A stretch of DNA of 64,000 nt. It comes from JAFDVL01 sp963794955 (lineage in GTDB: Bacteria > Acidobacteriota > Blastocatellia > RBC074). Where the stretch lies: assembly GCA_963794955.1 (NCBI GenBank), contig CAWCGF010000011.1:336673-400672 (forward strand), written 5' to 3'. The position numbers and the translations under genes are program-made. Under the pieces are notes generated by a model. It was not told the origin of the DNA and did not search any database. It saw only the letters and a program-made list of their open reading frames with translations. This document shows positions 18,312-27,563 of the stretch, piece after piece. Position 1 is the stretch's first letter, and each line of letters starts with the position of its first letter.

Positions 18312-19574
18312 ATGCTCACGCGCATTTTACACCCGTCGCCCCAGTTAGGCTCGTTTCTGGCACCGCTCTGCGGCAGTTTGTCCCAACCGCAAAAGACCCA
18401 TTTACAGGAGCTGTGCGATGGCCTCCTGGTCTGTGAAACCACTCATACGCTGGCCGCCCTGCAGCGCTTGTTTGTCGAGACAACGGATCAATCAAACTGG
18501 GCGGACTTTCTCCGCATTAGTCCCTGGAACCCTGATGCAGTACGCGCCGAGTTACTGCCAACACAAATCGCGTGGGCCCTTGAGCAAGGGCAAAAAAGTT
18601 GCCAAGCTAAAGAACGCTACCGCAACTTCGACGATTCGCTGGGCGTCAAGGGGGACGCGACCTGGCGGCTCGACGTCGTGGATTGGCATCACGATCCTGC
18701 GCATAGCACGCCGCAACGTCCGCGTTATCAAAAAGCTTTTTGTTATGTGGCCTGCACCCTGTGTGTCGGTTCCATCGTCGTTACTTTGGACGTGCGCTTG
18801 TATTTGCGGCGGCGTACCTTACGCGCGTTGAATCGTAAGCGTGCGCCGCAGGAGCGGATTCGTTACCAAAGCAAAAATAATATTGTCCGCGCGATGTTAC
18901 TGCGCCTCGCGCCGTACTTGCCGCCGGATTGGACCGTCATCGTCCAATTCGACAGTTGGTACGCTTCCGCTAAGTTACTCAAGTTTGTCCGCCGCCAGTC
19001 GTGGCATTTCACCTGCGGCGTGAAGTCGAACCGCAAGCTCAACGGTGAACGGCTTGACCACCAACACCTCAAAGAGAAGCACAAGTGGCACGCGCGCGTG
19101 CGTGTGACCAATGCCAACCAGGAAGAACGTTGTTACTATGTGCGGCAACTCGACGGACGTTTGGAGCAACTCTCTTTTGACGTTTGCGTTCTGATCTCAA
19201 AACGGCACCTGGGGCAAAAAGCCCCTGCGTACTTTGCCAGTACGCGGGCCTGCAAGCCGCCAGCCATCTTGCAGGGCTATACGGGTCGTTGGTCGTGTGA
19301 AGTCGTCAACTTTTATACCAAGACACAGCTTGGGTTGGCGGACTTTCGTTGCTGGAGCTACGCCGCAGCGGACAAATACGTGGTCGCAGTGCATCTGGCT
19401 TGGGCTTATGTCGAACAACGGTTTCAGACCGAACGCGACACCCAAGTGAAATGTTACGGCGACCTCCTCCGGCGGCATCGGGACGAACATAGTGAAGCCT
19501 TGCTTAAAGCGGCTGTGGAGATGGCACACGCAGGCGCTGAGCCAGCGGCTGTGTTGCAGCGTTTTATCCATTGA
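18312..19574 (+). CDS. IS4-superfamily DDE transposase
   Basis: A 420-residue transposase. The catalytic acids are visible: Asp107 or Asp108 in NFDDS, Asp214 in QFDSWY, and Glu330 inside YTGRWSCEVVNFYTK. That last stretch fits the Y-(2)-R-(3)-E-(6)-K signature of the IS4 group (Y323, R326, E330, K337). The start was set at ATG 18312 because a perfect AGGAGG lies 7 bases upstream; a TTG at 18276 in the same frame has no such site. The gene looks intact, so the element may still be active. The IS701 family is a close alternative. Confidence 0.87.
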   Translation: MLTRILHPSPQLGSFLAPLCGSLSQPQKTHLQELCDGLLVCETTHTLAALQRLFVETTDQSNWADFLRISPWNPDAVRAELLPTQIAWALEQGQKSCQAKERYRNFDDSLGVKGDATWRLDVVDWHHDPAHSTPQRPRYQKAFCYVACTLCVGSIVVTLDVRLYLRRRTLRALNRKRAPQERIRYQSKNNIVRAMLLRLAPYLPPDWTVIVQFDSWYASAKLLKFVRRQSWHFTCGVKSNRKLNGERLDHQHLKEKHKWHARVRVTNANQEERCYYVRQLDGRLEQLSFDVCVLISKRHLGQKAPAYFASTRACKPPAILQGYTGRWSCEVVNFYTKTQLGLADFRCWSYAAADKYVVAVHLAWAYVEQRFQTERDTQVKCYGDLLRRHRDEHSEALLKAAVEMAHAGAEPAAVLQRFIH

Positions 19575-19608
19575 GCTTCGCACGTTCGTCAACCAGATGT
19601 CGCGCACA

Positions 19609-19667
19609 GGTAACACCTCCGACACTGGCGAAAAAATACTTTTCGGCTGGTACGGAGGAGTGTTACC
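19609..19667 (+). terminator. Long inverted repeat after the transposase gene
   Basis: GGTAACAC-CTCCG on the left pairs with CGGAGGAGTGTTACC on the right, apart from a two-base bulge. The loop holds a second small stem (GAAAA/TTTTC) and the text CACTGGCGAAAAA, which resembles the IS terminal repeat. It could act as a terminator or as a subterminal transposase-binding site. Confidence 0.5.
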
Positions 19668-19767
19668 CAAAGTACCTCAAGAGAGTAGACCGGATAACGG
19701 AAAAGTACCTAAATTTCGCCAAAGTGCAGTAATAAATAAGGCTAATACTAGGCTCTAAGGAATAACA

Positions 19768-20592
19768 ATGCTAAGCCAAGAACATATTACCGCGAATACC
19801 CGATTTAGTTTCGGCTCAAATTGGACGAACTTTCTTCTCGTCTTAAATGAGCAACGGATAAGTGAGGCTGAAGAATCTCTAAAATCTATGCTCAAGCTTA
19901 ATAGTTTGGCTAATATGCGGTTCTTAGATGTTGGCTCAGGAAGCGGCCTCTTCAGCCTTGCCGCACGGCGATTAGGGGCGGAGGTAGTTTCCTTTGATTA
20001 TGACTTAGAATCTGTTGCCTGTACGGAAAGTTTAAAGCAGCGTTTTTTTTCAGGTGATAAGAACTGGCAAGTTATGCAAGGCGATATTCTCGACAAGTTA
20101 TATGTAGAGAGGTTGGGGAAATTTGACGTAGTCTATTCTTGGGGAGTACTTCATCATACGGGCAAAATGTGGCAGGCGCTTGAAAACGTTCATCCGCTTG
20201 TAAAAGACCAGGGGCAATTGTTTATTGCAATCTATGATGATCGAGGTTGGAAGAGTCGCGTTTGGAAGAGTTGTAAATTTGTTTATAACAAAATGCCGAG
20301 GCTACTTAAGCCGCCCTTTGCCCTGTTGGTAATGATTCCTTCAGAATTAAGATATTTTGCTTTTGGTCTGAAGTTTAACATTCCAGCCTATATCCGCACA
20401 TGGACTAAATATCATCTGGGTGGCCGAGGTATGAATCGTTGGCACGATATAATTGACTGGGTCGGAGGCTACCCTTTTGACGTCGCTACCCCGAAGGAAA
20501 TTACTGAATTTTACCAACATCGAAAATTTACCTTAGTTAATATTAAGACCTCCATTGCTGGCTGTAACGAGTTTGTTTTCACAAAGGAATGA
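19768..20592 (+). CDS. Class I SAM-dependent methyltransferase
   Basis: A 274-residue protein. The SAM site is FLDVGSGSGLFSLAA near residue 52, followed by an acidic strand (VVSFDYD), and VVYSWGVLHHTGKM near 124 is the motif common to UbiG/Methyltransf_11-type enzymes. The C-terminal third is rich in Trp, Tyr and Arg, with short hydrophobic segments that may associate with membrane or lipid-linked substrate. AAGGA lies close before the ATG. It was probably co-transcribed with the methyltransferase at 17241 before the insertion sequence landed between them; it is now only a few dozen bases from the IS right end. The next GT4 overlaps it by ATGA. Confidence 0.82.
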   Translation: MLSQEHITANTRFSFGSNWTNFLLVLNEQRISEAEESLKSMLKLNSLANMRFLDVGSGSGLFSLAARRLGAEVVSFDYDLESVACTESLKQRFFSGDKNWQVMQGDILDKLYVERLGKFDVVYSWGVLHHTGKMWQALENVHPLVKDQGQLFIAIYDDRGWKSRVWKSCKFVYNKMPRLLKPPFALLVMIPSELRYFAFGLKFNIPAYIRTWTKYHLGGRGMNRWHDIIDWVGGYPFDVATPKEITEFYQHRKFTLVNIKTSIAGCNEFVFTKE

Positions 20593-21719
20593 AAATCACC
20601 TTTTTAATTCGCTCGCTTGATTATGGTGGGGCTGAGCGACAGATGGTTGAATTAGCTAAAGGTCTAAACCGCAGAGGTCATGAAGTAGAGATCATGGTTT
20701 TTTACGGGGGCTTTGCCCTGGAACGAGACTTAATCGAATCGGGCCTGGAAGTTTACAGTCTTAATAAAGCTACACGCTGGGACATCGCAGCTTTTTTGAT
20801 GAAGTTGTTCCGTACTATGCGAAAATCAAATCCAGAAATATTACATAGTTATCTAGGAACAGCTAATACTTTGGCAGTTTTACTTAAACCCTTCTTGCCA
20901 AATACACGCATAGTTTGGGGAGTGCGTGCTTCAAACATGAATTTAGAGGAGTACGACTGGGTTTCGCGATGGTCATATAAGATAGAAAGTTGGCTAGCTC
21001 CATTTGCTCATTTAATTATCTGCAACTCTCAGGCAGGTCGGAACCATGCTGCTGCTAAAGGATTTCCTCAGAATAAGATGATTGTTATTCCAAATGGAAT
21101 AGATACAGCACGTTTCAAGCCCGATCTGATGGCCCGAGTGCAGGGCCGGGAGAACTGGGAAGTTGGCGCTCAGGATATTCTTATCGGGTTGGTCGCACGT
21201 CTTGATCCAATAAAAGGTCATACTACCTTTCTGCGGGCGGCAGCCAAATATGCTCAGGATCGTTCCGACGTGCGCTTTGTCTGTGTTGGTGACGGCCCTA
21301 AAAACTATTTTCAAAAGTTGCAGCAATTGAGTGAAAGCCTCGGGTTACGAGAGAGAATAATTTGGGCAGGTAGCCAAAACGACATGCCGATAGTTTACAA
21401 TGCGCTCGATATAATGACCTTATCCTCTTACGGCGAAAGCTTCTCGAATGCTATCGGAGAAGCTATGGCTTGTGGGATTCCGTGTATTGTCACTAATGTT
21501 GGGGATTTAGCGCAGATTGTTGGGGAAACTGGCGGTATAGTGCCGCCTTACGATGAAGATGCTTTAGTGGCCGCTTGGCGAAGCGTTGAAGGACAAGCAC
21601 GACAACAACTAGGACATTTGGCGCGAGCCAGAATTTGCGAGCATTTTAGTTGTGAATCGCTTGTAGAAAAGACAGAATCTGCCTTATTTGACGAGGTTTC
21701 AGTTCGGCATTTGACTTGA
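20589..21719 (+). CDS. GT4-family glycosyltransferase, type A second copy
   Basis: A 376-residue GT-B enzyme. The N-terminus (MKITFLIRSLDYGGAERQM) mirrors the gene at 10887, and the same order of motifs follows: WGVRASNMNLEEYDW near 115, CNSQAGRNHAAAKGF near 145, IPNGIDTARFKPD, then YGESFSNAIGEAMACGIPC near 280 for the donor site. The two are paralogues. The start overlaps the upstream methyltransferase stop (ATGA), and the stop falls just before the start of the next membrane protein. The gene is more AT-rich than its paralogue, so separate acquisition is as likely as recent duplication. Confidence 0.9.
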   Translation: MKITFLIRSLDYGGAERQMVELAKGLNRRGHEVEIMVFYGGFALERDLIESGLEVYSLNKATRWDIAAFLMKLFRTMRKSNPEILHSYLGTANTLAVLLKPFLPNTRIVWGVRASNMNLEEYDWVSRWSYKIESWLAPFAHLIICNSQAGRNHAAAKGFPQNKMIVIPNGIDTARFKPDLMARVQGRENWEVGAQDILIGLVARLDPIKGHTTFLRAAAKYAQDRSDVRFVCVGDGPKNYFQKLQQLSESLGLRERIIWAGSQNDMPIVYNALDIMTLSSYGESFSNAIGEAMACGIPCIVTNVGDLAQIVGETGGIVPPYDEDALVAAWRSVEGQARQQLGHLARARICEHFSCESLVEKTESALFDEVSVRHLT

Positions 21720-21736
21720 TCGTAAGAGGTATCTTG

Positions 21737-23164
21737 ATGAACCGGGAAAAATTAATCTTTCCATTACTCGCCATTCTACTTGTCCCGATTTTCTTTATCT
21801 TCATCCCGATAAAAGAATGGGTAGCCGTTATTCTAATCTTATCTACCTTTCTTTTATTATTTACTTCTCGCTATATTAGAACGGATGGACGGCTACTCTT
21901 ATCTGCAGGTCTTATGCTTGCTATTCGTCATGGAATTTCGATAATTAATGTTTATTATACGACTGTTTTTGGTGCAGGGCTAGATGCCACTACCTTTCAT
22001 TTAAAGGCTACTGAGCTAGCTCGCTCTACACATCCTACTTGGTTTGATGAATTTGGTGGGATTGATGTTGGAAGTGCCTTATATACCAGAAGCCTCGGTT
22101 TTTGCTATAGATATCTTGGTGAATCTTTACTATTGGGGCAAACTCTCTCTATCTTAGCGTATGTTATTGCGGGGATCCTACTAATAAGAATGGTAGATAA
22201 TCTAGGGTTGTCGAAATGGAAGAAAGGCTTGATATTGCTCTATGGGGGATTGCCGCCAGCAATAATATATGAGTCAATCACGATGCGTGAGTCCTGGGAG
22301 GCTCTATTTTTTCTTTCGGTTTGTTATCATGCCCTACAATTAAGAAAACGAACCTCAGCTTGGCGAGTAGTGGCTTTAACTGGATTCGGTATTGGTCTTG
22401 GGTTTCTCCATAATGGGTTAATGATATATGCCCTTTTTTTTATTTGTTATAGCTTGTTTTGGGGATTACGAATTAGCCTGACAACTTGGAAGGCTCGCAA
22501 TTTGTTTGGTCAATTAGTAGCAATTCCTTTATTGGTGGGCATTATTCTTGCTTGGTGGAATCTGGCAGGTGATATTGGCGGCGCATCTCAGGCTTTAATC
22601 AGAGGTGAAACGGCTAATTACTACGAAACCTATCGAGAAAAAGGAGAACAAGATGCACGCGCGAATTATGAAGTGAAGTTGGATACATCTTCTATTTCCA
22701 GGGCTATGGTAACAGGAATTTTAGCTTTTATCTTTTATCTTTTCGCCCCATTCCCTTGGCAAATTGGTAACTTAATGGATGTTTACGCCTTTTTGGAAGG
22801 AATATTTAGATTTCTTTTACTTTATTACGGAATTAAAATTTGGTGGCATGCCTCTGGCGAGCGTAAAAGTAAGTATGGCTATTTACTAATTTGCGCTGTT
22901 ACTTTGGAACTATTATGGTCATTTGGCACAACTAACTGGGGTACAGCAATTAGACACCATTTAGTAGCTTATGGGCTTTTAATTATAGTAGGCGGACCAG
23001 GATTGATTTTGAAGGTGAGCAGTATACTTAACCGGCTAATGAAAAGGAACCGAGGCCGCAAAAGAAGGAGCATTTTTACCCGACCAGTGTTTGCTAGAGG
23101 TATTAGCCGCGTCCCACTATCATTAACGTCGCCTTCTAATATTACCAATACGCTTGGAAAATAA
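21737..23164 (+). CDS. Polytopic membrane protein, candidate polysaccharide polymerase
   Basis: A 475-residue protein with about ten to twelve hydrophobic helices and a basic C-terminal tail (KRNRGRKRRS). A soluble loop after the third helix contains GLDATTFHLKATELARS and a second has ESITMRESW; a late RHHLVAYG motif is also seen. This layout, with an Asp/His loop early and an Arg-His loop late, is typical of Wzy-like polymerases and related membrane glycosyltransferases, but I cannot name the family. ATG 21737 was chosen over TTG 21716 because AAGAGG lies 7 bases before it. Its place between two GT4 genes supports a role in polymerising the second glycan. Confidence 0.65.
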   Translation: MNREKLIFPLLAILLVPIFFIFIPIKEWVAVILILSTFLLLFTSRYIRTDGRLLLSAGLMLAIRHGISIINVYYTTVFGAGLDATTFHLKATELARSTHPTWFDEFGGIDVGSALYTRSLGFCYRYLGESLLLGQTLSILAYVIAGILLIRMVDNLGLSKWKKGLILLYGGLPPAIIYESITMRESWEALFFLSVCYHALQLRKRTSAWRVVALTGFGIGLGFLHNGLMIYALFFICYSLFWGLRISLTTWKARNLFGQLVAIPLLVGIILAWWNLAGDIGGASQALIRGETANYYETYREKGEQDARANYEVKLDTSSISRAMVTGILAFIFYLFAPFPWQIGNLMDVYAFLEGIFRFLLLYYGIKIWWHASGERKSKYGYLLICAVTLELLWSFGTTNWGTAIRHHLVAYGLLIIVGGPGLILKVSSILNRLMKRNRGRKRRSIFTRPVFARGISRVPLSLTSPSNITNTLGK

Positions 23165-23208
23165 TTGTAATTTAATTTCCATCAATTTGTGTGGCGCAAA
23201 TAGGAAGT

Positions 23209-24392
23209 ATGACGAAGCCCGCTCTGAGCAGAATTGTTCATATTATTAACGGCTTACATACAGGCGGCGCAGAAATGATGCTTTACAAGCTGCTTTCTGG
23301 AATGAACAGGGAGCTATTTGAATCTCGGGTAATTACCTTGATTGATGGCGGCGAGGTAAGAAGTAAAATTGAGGGCATAGGTATTGAAGTTAATTCTTTA
23401 GATATACCTAGAAGCTTTGCTACTCTGGCAGGTGTAAGACCTCTAATTCGACACTTGCGTCAGCTAATTCGGCACTTGCGTCAGCACTCTCCTAATCTCG
23501 TGCAAACATGGATGTATCAGTCTGACTTGGCGGGTGGTCTTATTAGTAAGATATTCACTAATGCCCCAGTTGTTTGGAATATTAGATGCAGTTATCCAGA
23601 CTGGTCTGGACGGGGAACGATGCGAGTCGCCAGTACGTGCGCCTCTCTATCGCGAGTTATCCCCTCGCGCATTATTTGCGGCTCTGTCTCAGCTTTGAAT
23701 GATCATGTCGAGATGGGATACAAAAAAGAGAAAATGATTGTTATTCCAAATGGCTTTGACCTGTACAGCTTTCGTCCTGACCTTGAGGCCAGATTAGCGG
23801 TACGCAAGGAATTGGGACTTTCACCTGAAACCAAATTGGTGGGTATGTTCGCTCGTTTCGATCCCTTTCAAAGACCCCGAGAATTTTGTGCGTGCGGCGG
23901 CGCATCTGCACATGCACGAATGCCAGAATGTCCATTTTGTGATGTGTGGTCATGAAATCTACCTGGAGCCATAAACAATTAGTCGAATGGATTGAGCAAG
24001 CAGGTATTCGAGGAAACTGTCATTTGCTTGGCCCACGGCAGGATGTGCCACGCTATATGGCGGCAATGGATGTCATTGTGTTGGCCTCGCAAAGTGAAGG
24101 GTTCCCAAATGTATTGGGTGAAGCGATGGCTTGTGGCGTGCCTTGCGTTACCACAGACACAGGTGACTCGGCGCTAATTATCGGTGATACCGGCAACGTC
24201 GTCCCGATCAAAGACCCTGAACTGTTGGCCCAAGCTTGCGAAGCTTTACTGGAGTTGAGTGATGAAGAGCGACGCACGCTCGGTCTAGCAGCACGACGGC
24301 GCATTGAAGACCAATTTAGCCTTCCGACGATTGTTCATAAGTATGAGCAACTGTATCAGGAATTATTGACCCCACGAAACGGCAGTCATTGA
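23209..24392 (+). pseudogene. GT4-family glycosyltransferase, type B second copy, frameshifted
   Basis: The frame from 23209 matches the type B gene at 12010 (GLHTGGAEMMLYK, WMYQSDLAGG, IPNGFDLYSFRPD) as far as MFARFDP near 23866. The expected FKDPENFVRAAAH continues one base out of frame from there. A second shift near 23965 leads into the frame HKQLVEWIEQAG, which runs to the stop at 24392 and contains SEGFPNVLGEAMACG. Both shifts look like one added base (TTT for TT, CCAT for CCT). As written, no full-length enzyme can be made. Either the gene decayed recently or the assembly has errors; the conserved protein text on both sides favours recent or artefactual change. Confidence 0.8.
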
Positions 24393-24393
24393 T

Positions 24394-26359
24394 ATGTGTG
24401 GCATTGCAGGATTCCTTGATCTTTCCGCCGGGAAGGACAACCTTGATCTCGAAATGTCGCTATTGCGATGAGTACTTCGCTTGCTGCATCGTGGGCCGGA
24501 TGATAGGGGTGTTTGGTTTGATGAAGCCGCGGCATCGGATTGGCACATCGGCGGCTTTCAATCGTTGATCTTTCGCCAGAAGGCCATCAGCCCATGTTCT
24601 CAGCGGATGGGCGTATGTGGTGGTTTTCAATGGCGAAATCTATAACTTTGGGTCCATTGCGCGCGGAGTTAGAGGCGTTAGGGCATCAATTTCGTGGCCA
24701 TTCTGATACTGAAGTGATGCTGGCAGCGATTTGCCAATGGGGGCTGGACGCTGCGGTCAAGCGGTTTGTTGGGATGTTTGCCTTAGGCTATGGGATCGTG
24801 AGGAAGCTACACTTCATTTAGTGCGAGATCGCTTGGGAGAGAAGCCTCTTTACTACGGTTGGGTCGGGGATGTGTTTTTGTTTGGCTCCGAGCTGAAGGC
24901 TTTACGCGCGCATCCGGCGTGGCGCGGCGAAATTGATCGTCAGGCCTTGGCGCTGTTTATGCGGCATAGCTACATTCCCGCCGCCTTATTCGATCTACAA
25001 GAATATTTATCAAGTTAGTGCCCGGCACTATCCTTTCGCTTTCTCGCTGCGAATCGTGCAGGCAAGGTTACTACATATTGGTCAGCCAAAGGAGGCGGCG
25101 GAAGCGGGCTTGCGCGATCTCTTCAAAGGGAGCTGAAGCGGAAGCCTTGCAAGCTCCTCGAAGAAAAATTACGCGCGGCGATCGCGGGGCAAATGATCGC
25201 TGATGTTCCGCTCGGCGCGTTTTTGTCGGGCGGCATAGACTCTTCACTGGTCGTTGCATTGATGCAGGCGCAGAGCGACAACGCCAGTGAAGACGTTTAC
25301 GATTGGATTTCACGAAGCAGGGTATAACGAAGCAGAGTTTGCGAAAGCCGTAGCGACGCATTTGGGAACCGAACACACCGAATTATATGTGACACCAAAG
25401 GAAGCGATAGATGTCATTCCCAAGCTTGCCGAGTTTGTACGACGAGCCGTTTGCTGATGCTTCGCAAGTGCCGACGTTTCTGGTCTCACAACTCACGCGC
25501 CGCAAAGTCACGGTCAGCCTGTCAGGAGACGGCGGCGATGAATTGTTTGGCGGCTACAATCGTTATTTCTGGGGGCGGAATATTTGGAACAAGGTCGGCT
25601 GGATGCCGCGCGAGCTCGGAAAATGGCGGCGGCGGGATCACAACGGTTTCGCCGTCGACGTGGGATGCCGCGTTTCAGGGCTTAGGCCCGGTTTTGCCTG
25701 CCCATCTGAAACAACGTGTTCCGGGCGATAAGCTACATAAACTGGCGGAGGTTCTAGCGGTTGAACATCCTGAAGCCATGTATCGCAATCTGGTTTCCAG
25801 TTGGAAAACGCCGACGAGACGTCGTGCTGAACTCAGAGGAACCGGAAACGATTTTGACGAAAAGAGCACTGGGCAGATTTGCCGGACTTTGTGTTGCGGA
25901 TGATGTTTCTGGATTTGGTGACCTACTTGCCGGATGACATTTTAGTGAAAGTGGATCGTGCCGCGATGGGCGTGAGTCTGGAAACTAGAGTGCCGTTTTT
26001 GGATCATCGCGTAGTAGAGTTTGCTTGGCGCTTACCGCTGACAATGAAGATTCATCAGGGCAAAGGCAAATGGTTGTTGCGGCAATTGCTGTATAAGTTC
26101 GTCCCACCGGAATTGATTGAGCGTCCGAAAGCCGGGTTCGGCATTCCGATCGGTGACTGGTTGCGCGGACCTTTGCGGGAATGGGCGGACGCTTTGCTGG
26201 CAGAGAAAGCGATTCAGGCAGGAAGGCTTTTTTTATCCGCTCTCGATTCGCGAAAAATGGGATGAGCATCAATCCGGGCATCGCAATTGGCAATATTATT
26301 TGTGGCCTGTGTTGATGTTTCAAGCTTGGTATGAAGAACAGCTTGGCAGCAGTTGTTGA
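24394..26359 (+). pseudogene. Asparagine synthase (glutamine-hydrolysing)-like gene, many frameshifts
   Basis: Pieces of one AsnB-type protein appear in order but in all three frames. MCGIAGFLDLS with the catalytic Cys2 starts at 24394. Then come LLHRGPDDRGVWFDE, AHRRLSIVDLSPEGHQPMF, VVVFNGEIYNFGS, VRDRLGEKPLYYG, the ATP pyrophosphatase loop FLSGGIDSSLV near 25228, SGDGGDELFGGYNRYF near 25520, and finally DDILVKVDRAAMGVSLETR to the end at 26359. At least ten single-base shifts are needed to join them. In glycan loci such proteins amidate sugar acids or make amide-linked decorations. It starts one base after the upstream stop, so it was part of the operon. Confidence 0.8.
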
Positions 26360-26365
26360 GGCCAG

Positions 26366-27558
26366 ATGAAAATTGCGCATATTACCACCATTGATATGGC
26401 GCTTCATCTTTTGTTGCTCAATCAACTGAAGAGCCTTCAGCAAGCGGGTTTGAAGTCGTTGGCATTTCTGCAACAGGGCCGGATGTGGGAGCCGTGGAAG
26501 CTGCTGGGATTCGGCATATTGCCGTGCCGATGACGCGCAACTTCACTCCGGTTGCGGATCTTATGGCACTGAAAAACCTTTATGAAGTGATGCGTCGCGA
26601 ACAATTCACCATCGTTCACACGCATACACCCAAGCCGGGTTTATTGGGACAACTGGCGGCCCGGATGGCAGGCGTTCCGATCATTGTGAACACGCTGCAC
26701 GGATTCTATTTTCACGATCACATGCCCGAAGTTCTGGCGGCGCTTTTACATCACGACCGAAAAGATTGCCGCGCGCTGCTCCCACTGCCATCCTGTCGCA
26801 AAACAGCGAAGACATCCAAACCGCGCTACGTGAAAAGATTTGCCGTCCTGAGCAGATCAACTTTCTGGGCAATGGCATCAATGTGCAGCGCTTTGATCGA
26901 ACGAAGCTGGATGCCGACCTGCTGACTCAGATGCGAAGCGATTTAGGCTTAACAGAAGCCGGAACAAGTCGTCGGATTTGTCGGGCGGTTGGTGCGGGAA
27001 AAAGGCATTCTGGATTTGCTGCAAGCGGCGCGCCTCGTCCTCCAGCACAAACCGAAAACCAAGTTTTTGATTATCGGCCCGATTGATGATGAAAAGCCGG
27101 ATGCGCTCAAGCCGGCGATTGCTCACGAGTATGGGATTGCCGAAAGTTGCGTATTTACCGGGCGACGCGCAGATATGCCGGAATTGTATGCGCTGATGGA
27201 TGTCTTTGTCTTGCCGTCGTATCGGGAAGGTTTTCCGCGCTCTCCGATGGAAGCTGCGGCGATGGGCGTTCCCTGCATTGCGACAGACATCCGCGGTTGC
27301 CGTGAAGCCGTCGAACACGAGCGCAATGGATTGCTTTTTCCGCTGGGTGATGTGGATGCCTTGGCACAAGCAACTCTGACCATCCTGGATGATCGCAACT
27401 TGGCTGGGCAGATGGGTGAGGCCGGAAAAATGTTGGCACGCGAGAAGTTTGACGAGCGGTTCGTGTTTGAGAAAGTCAAAGCCGAGTATGCCCGCTTGCT
27501 GCAAGCACGCGGAATGTCGGTGCCAAGTTTGTTAACGTCGCAGGTCGCTGTTAGTTAA
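26366..27558 (+). pseudogene. GT4-family glycosyltransferase, frameshifted in its first half
   Basis: MKIAHITTIDMALHLLLLNQ begins at 26366 and shifts frame near 26450 (to VVGISATGPDVGAVEAAG). It shifts again near 26735 (to the part containing EDIQTALREKICRPEQINF) and near 26965 (to GFVGRLVREKGILDLLQA). From there the frame is clean to the stop at 27558, with PSYREGFPRSPMEAAAMGVP as the donor-binding EX7E region. The family is that of sugar transferases acting on the first lipid-linked sugar (PglA-like and related GT4), and the gene lies 5 bases before the priming transferase. At least three indels are needed, so the gene is broken as given. Confidence 0.8.
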
Positions 27559-27563
27559 AAGCC

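Larger units (their letters stand above)
18133..19730 (+). mobile_element. Complete IS4-type insertion sequence with 5-bp target duplication
   Basis: The left end (18133-18149) and right end (19714-19730) are inverted repeats that agree at 15 of 17 positions, sharing ACTG-AC-TTGGCGAAA. The five bases AATAA occur just before the left end (18128-18132) and just after the right end (19731-19735), as expected for a target duplication, although the site is AT-rich and so less decisive. One transposase gene fills most of the 1598 bp. Just inside the left end is a hairpin (18147-18187, 12 of 13 pairs), like those that shield IS transposases from outside transcription. A long inverted repeat follows the gene (19609-19667). 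It sits between two methyltransferase genes. Confidence 0.8.

Noticed and set aside
23449..23490. A short repeated RHLRQ-type segment as a repeat element
   Set aside because: It is a local duplication of about 18 bases inside the GT4 coding sequence and keeps the frame; it has no sign of a mobile or regulatory role.
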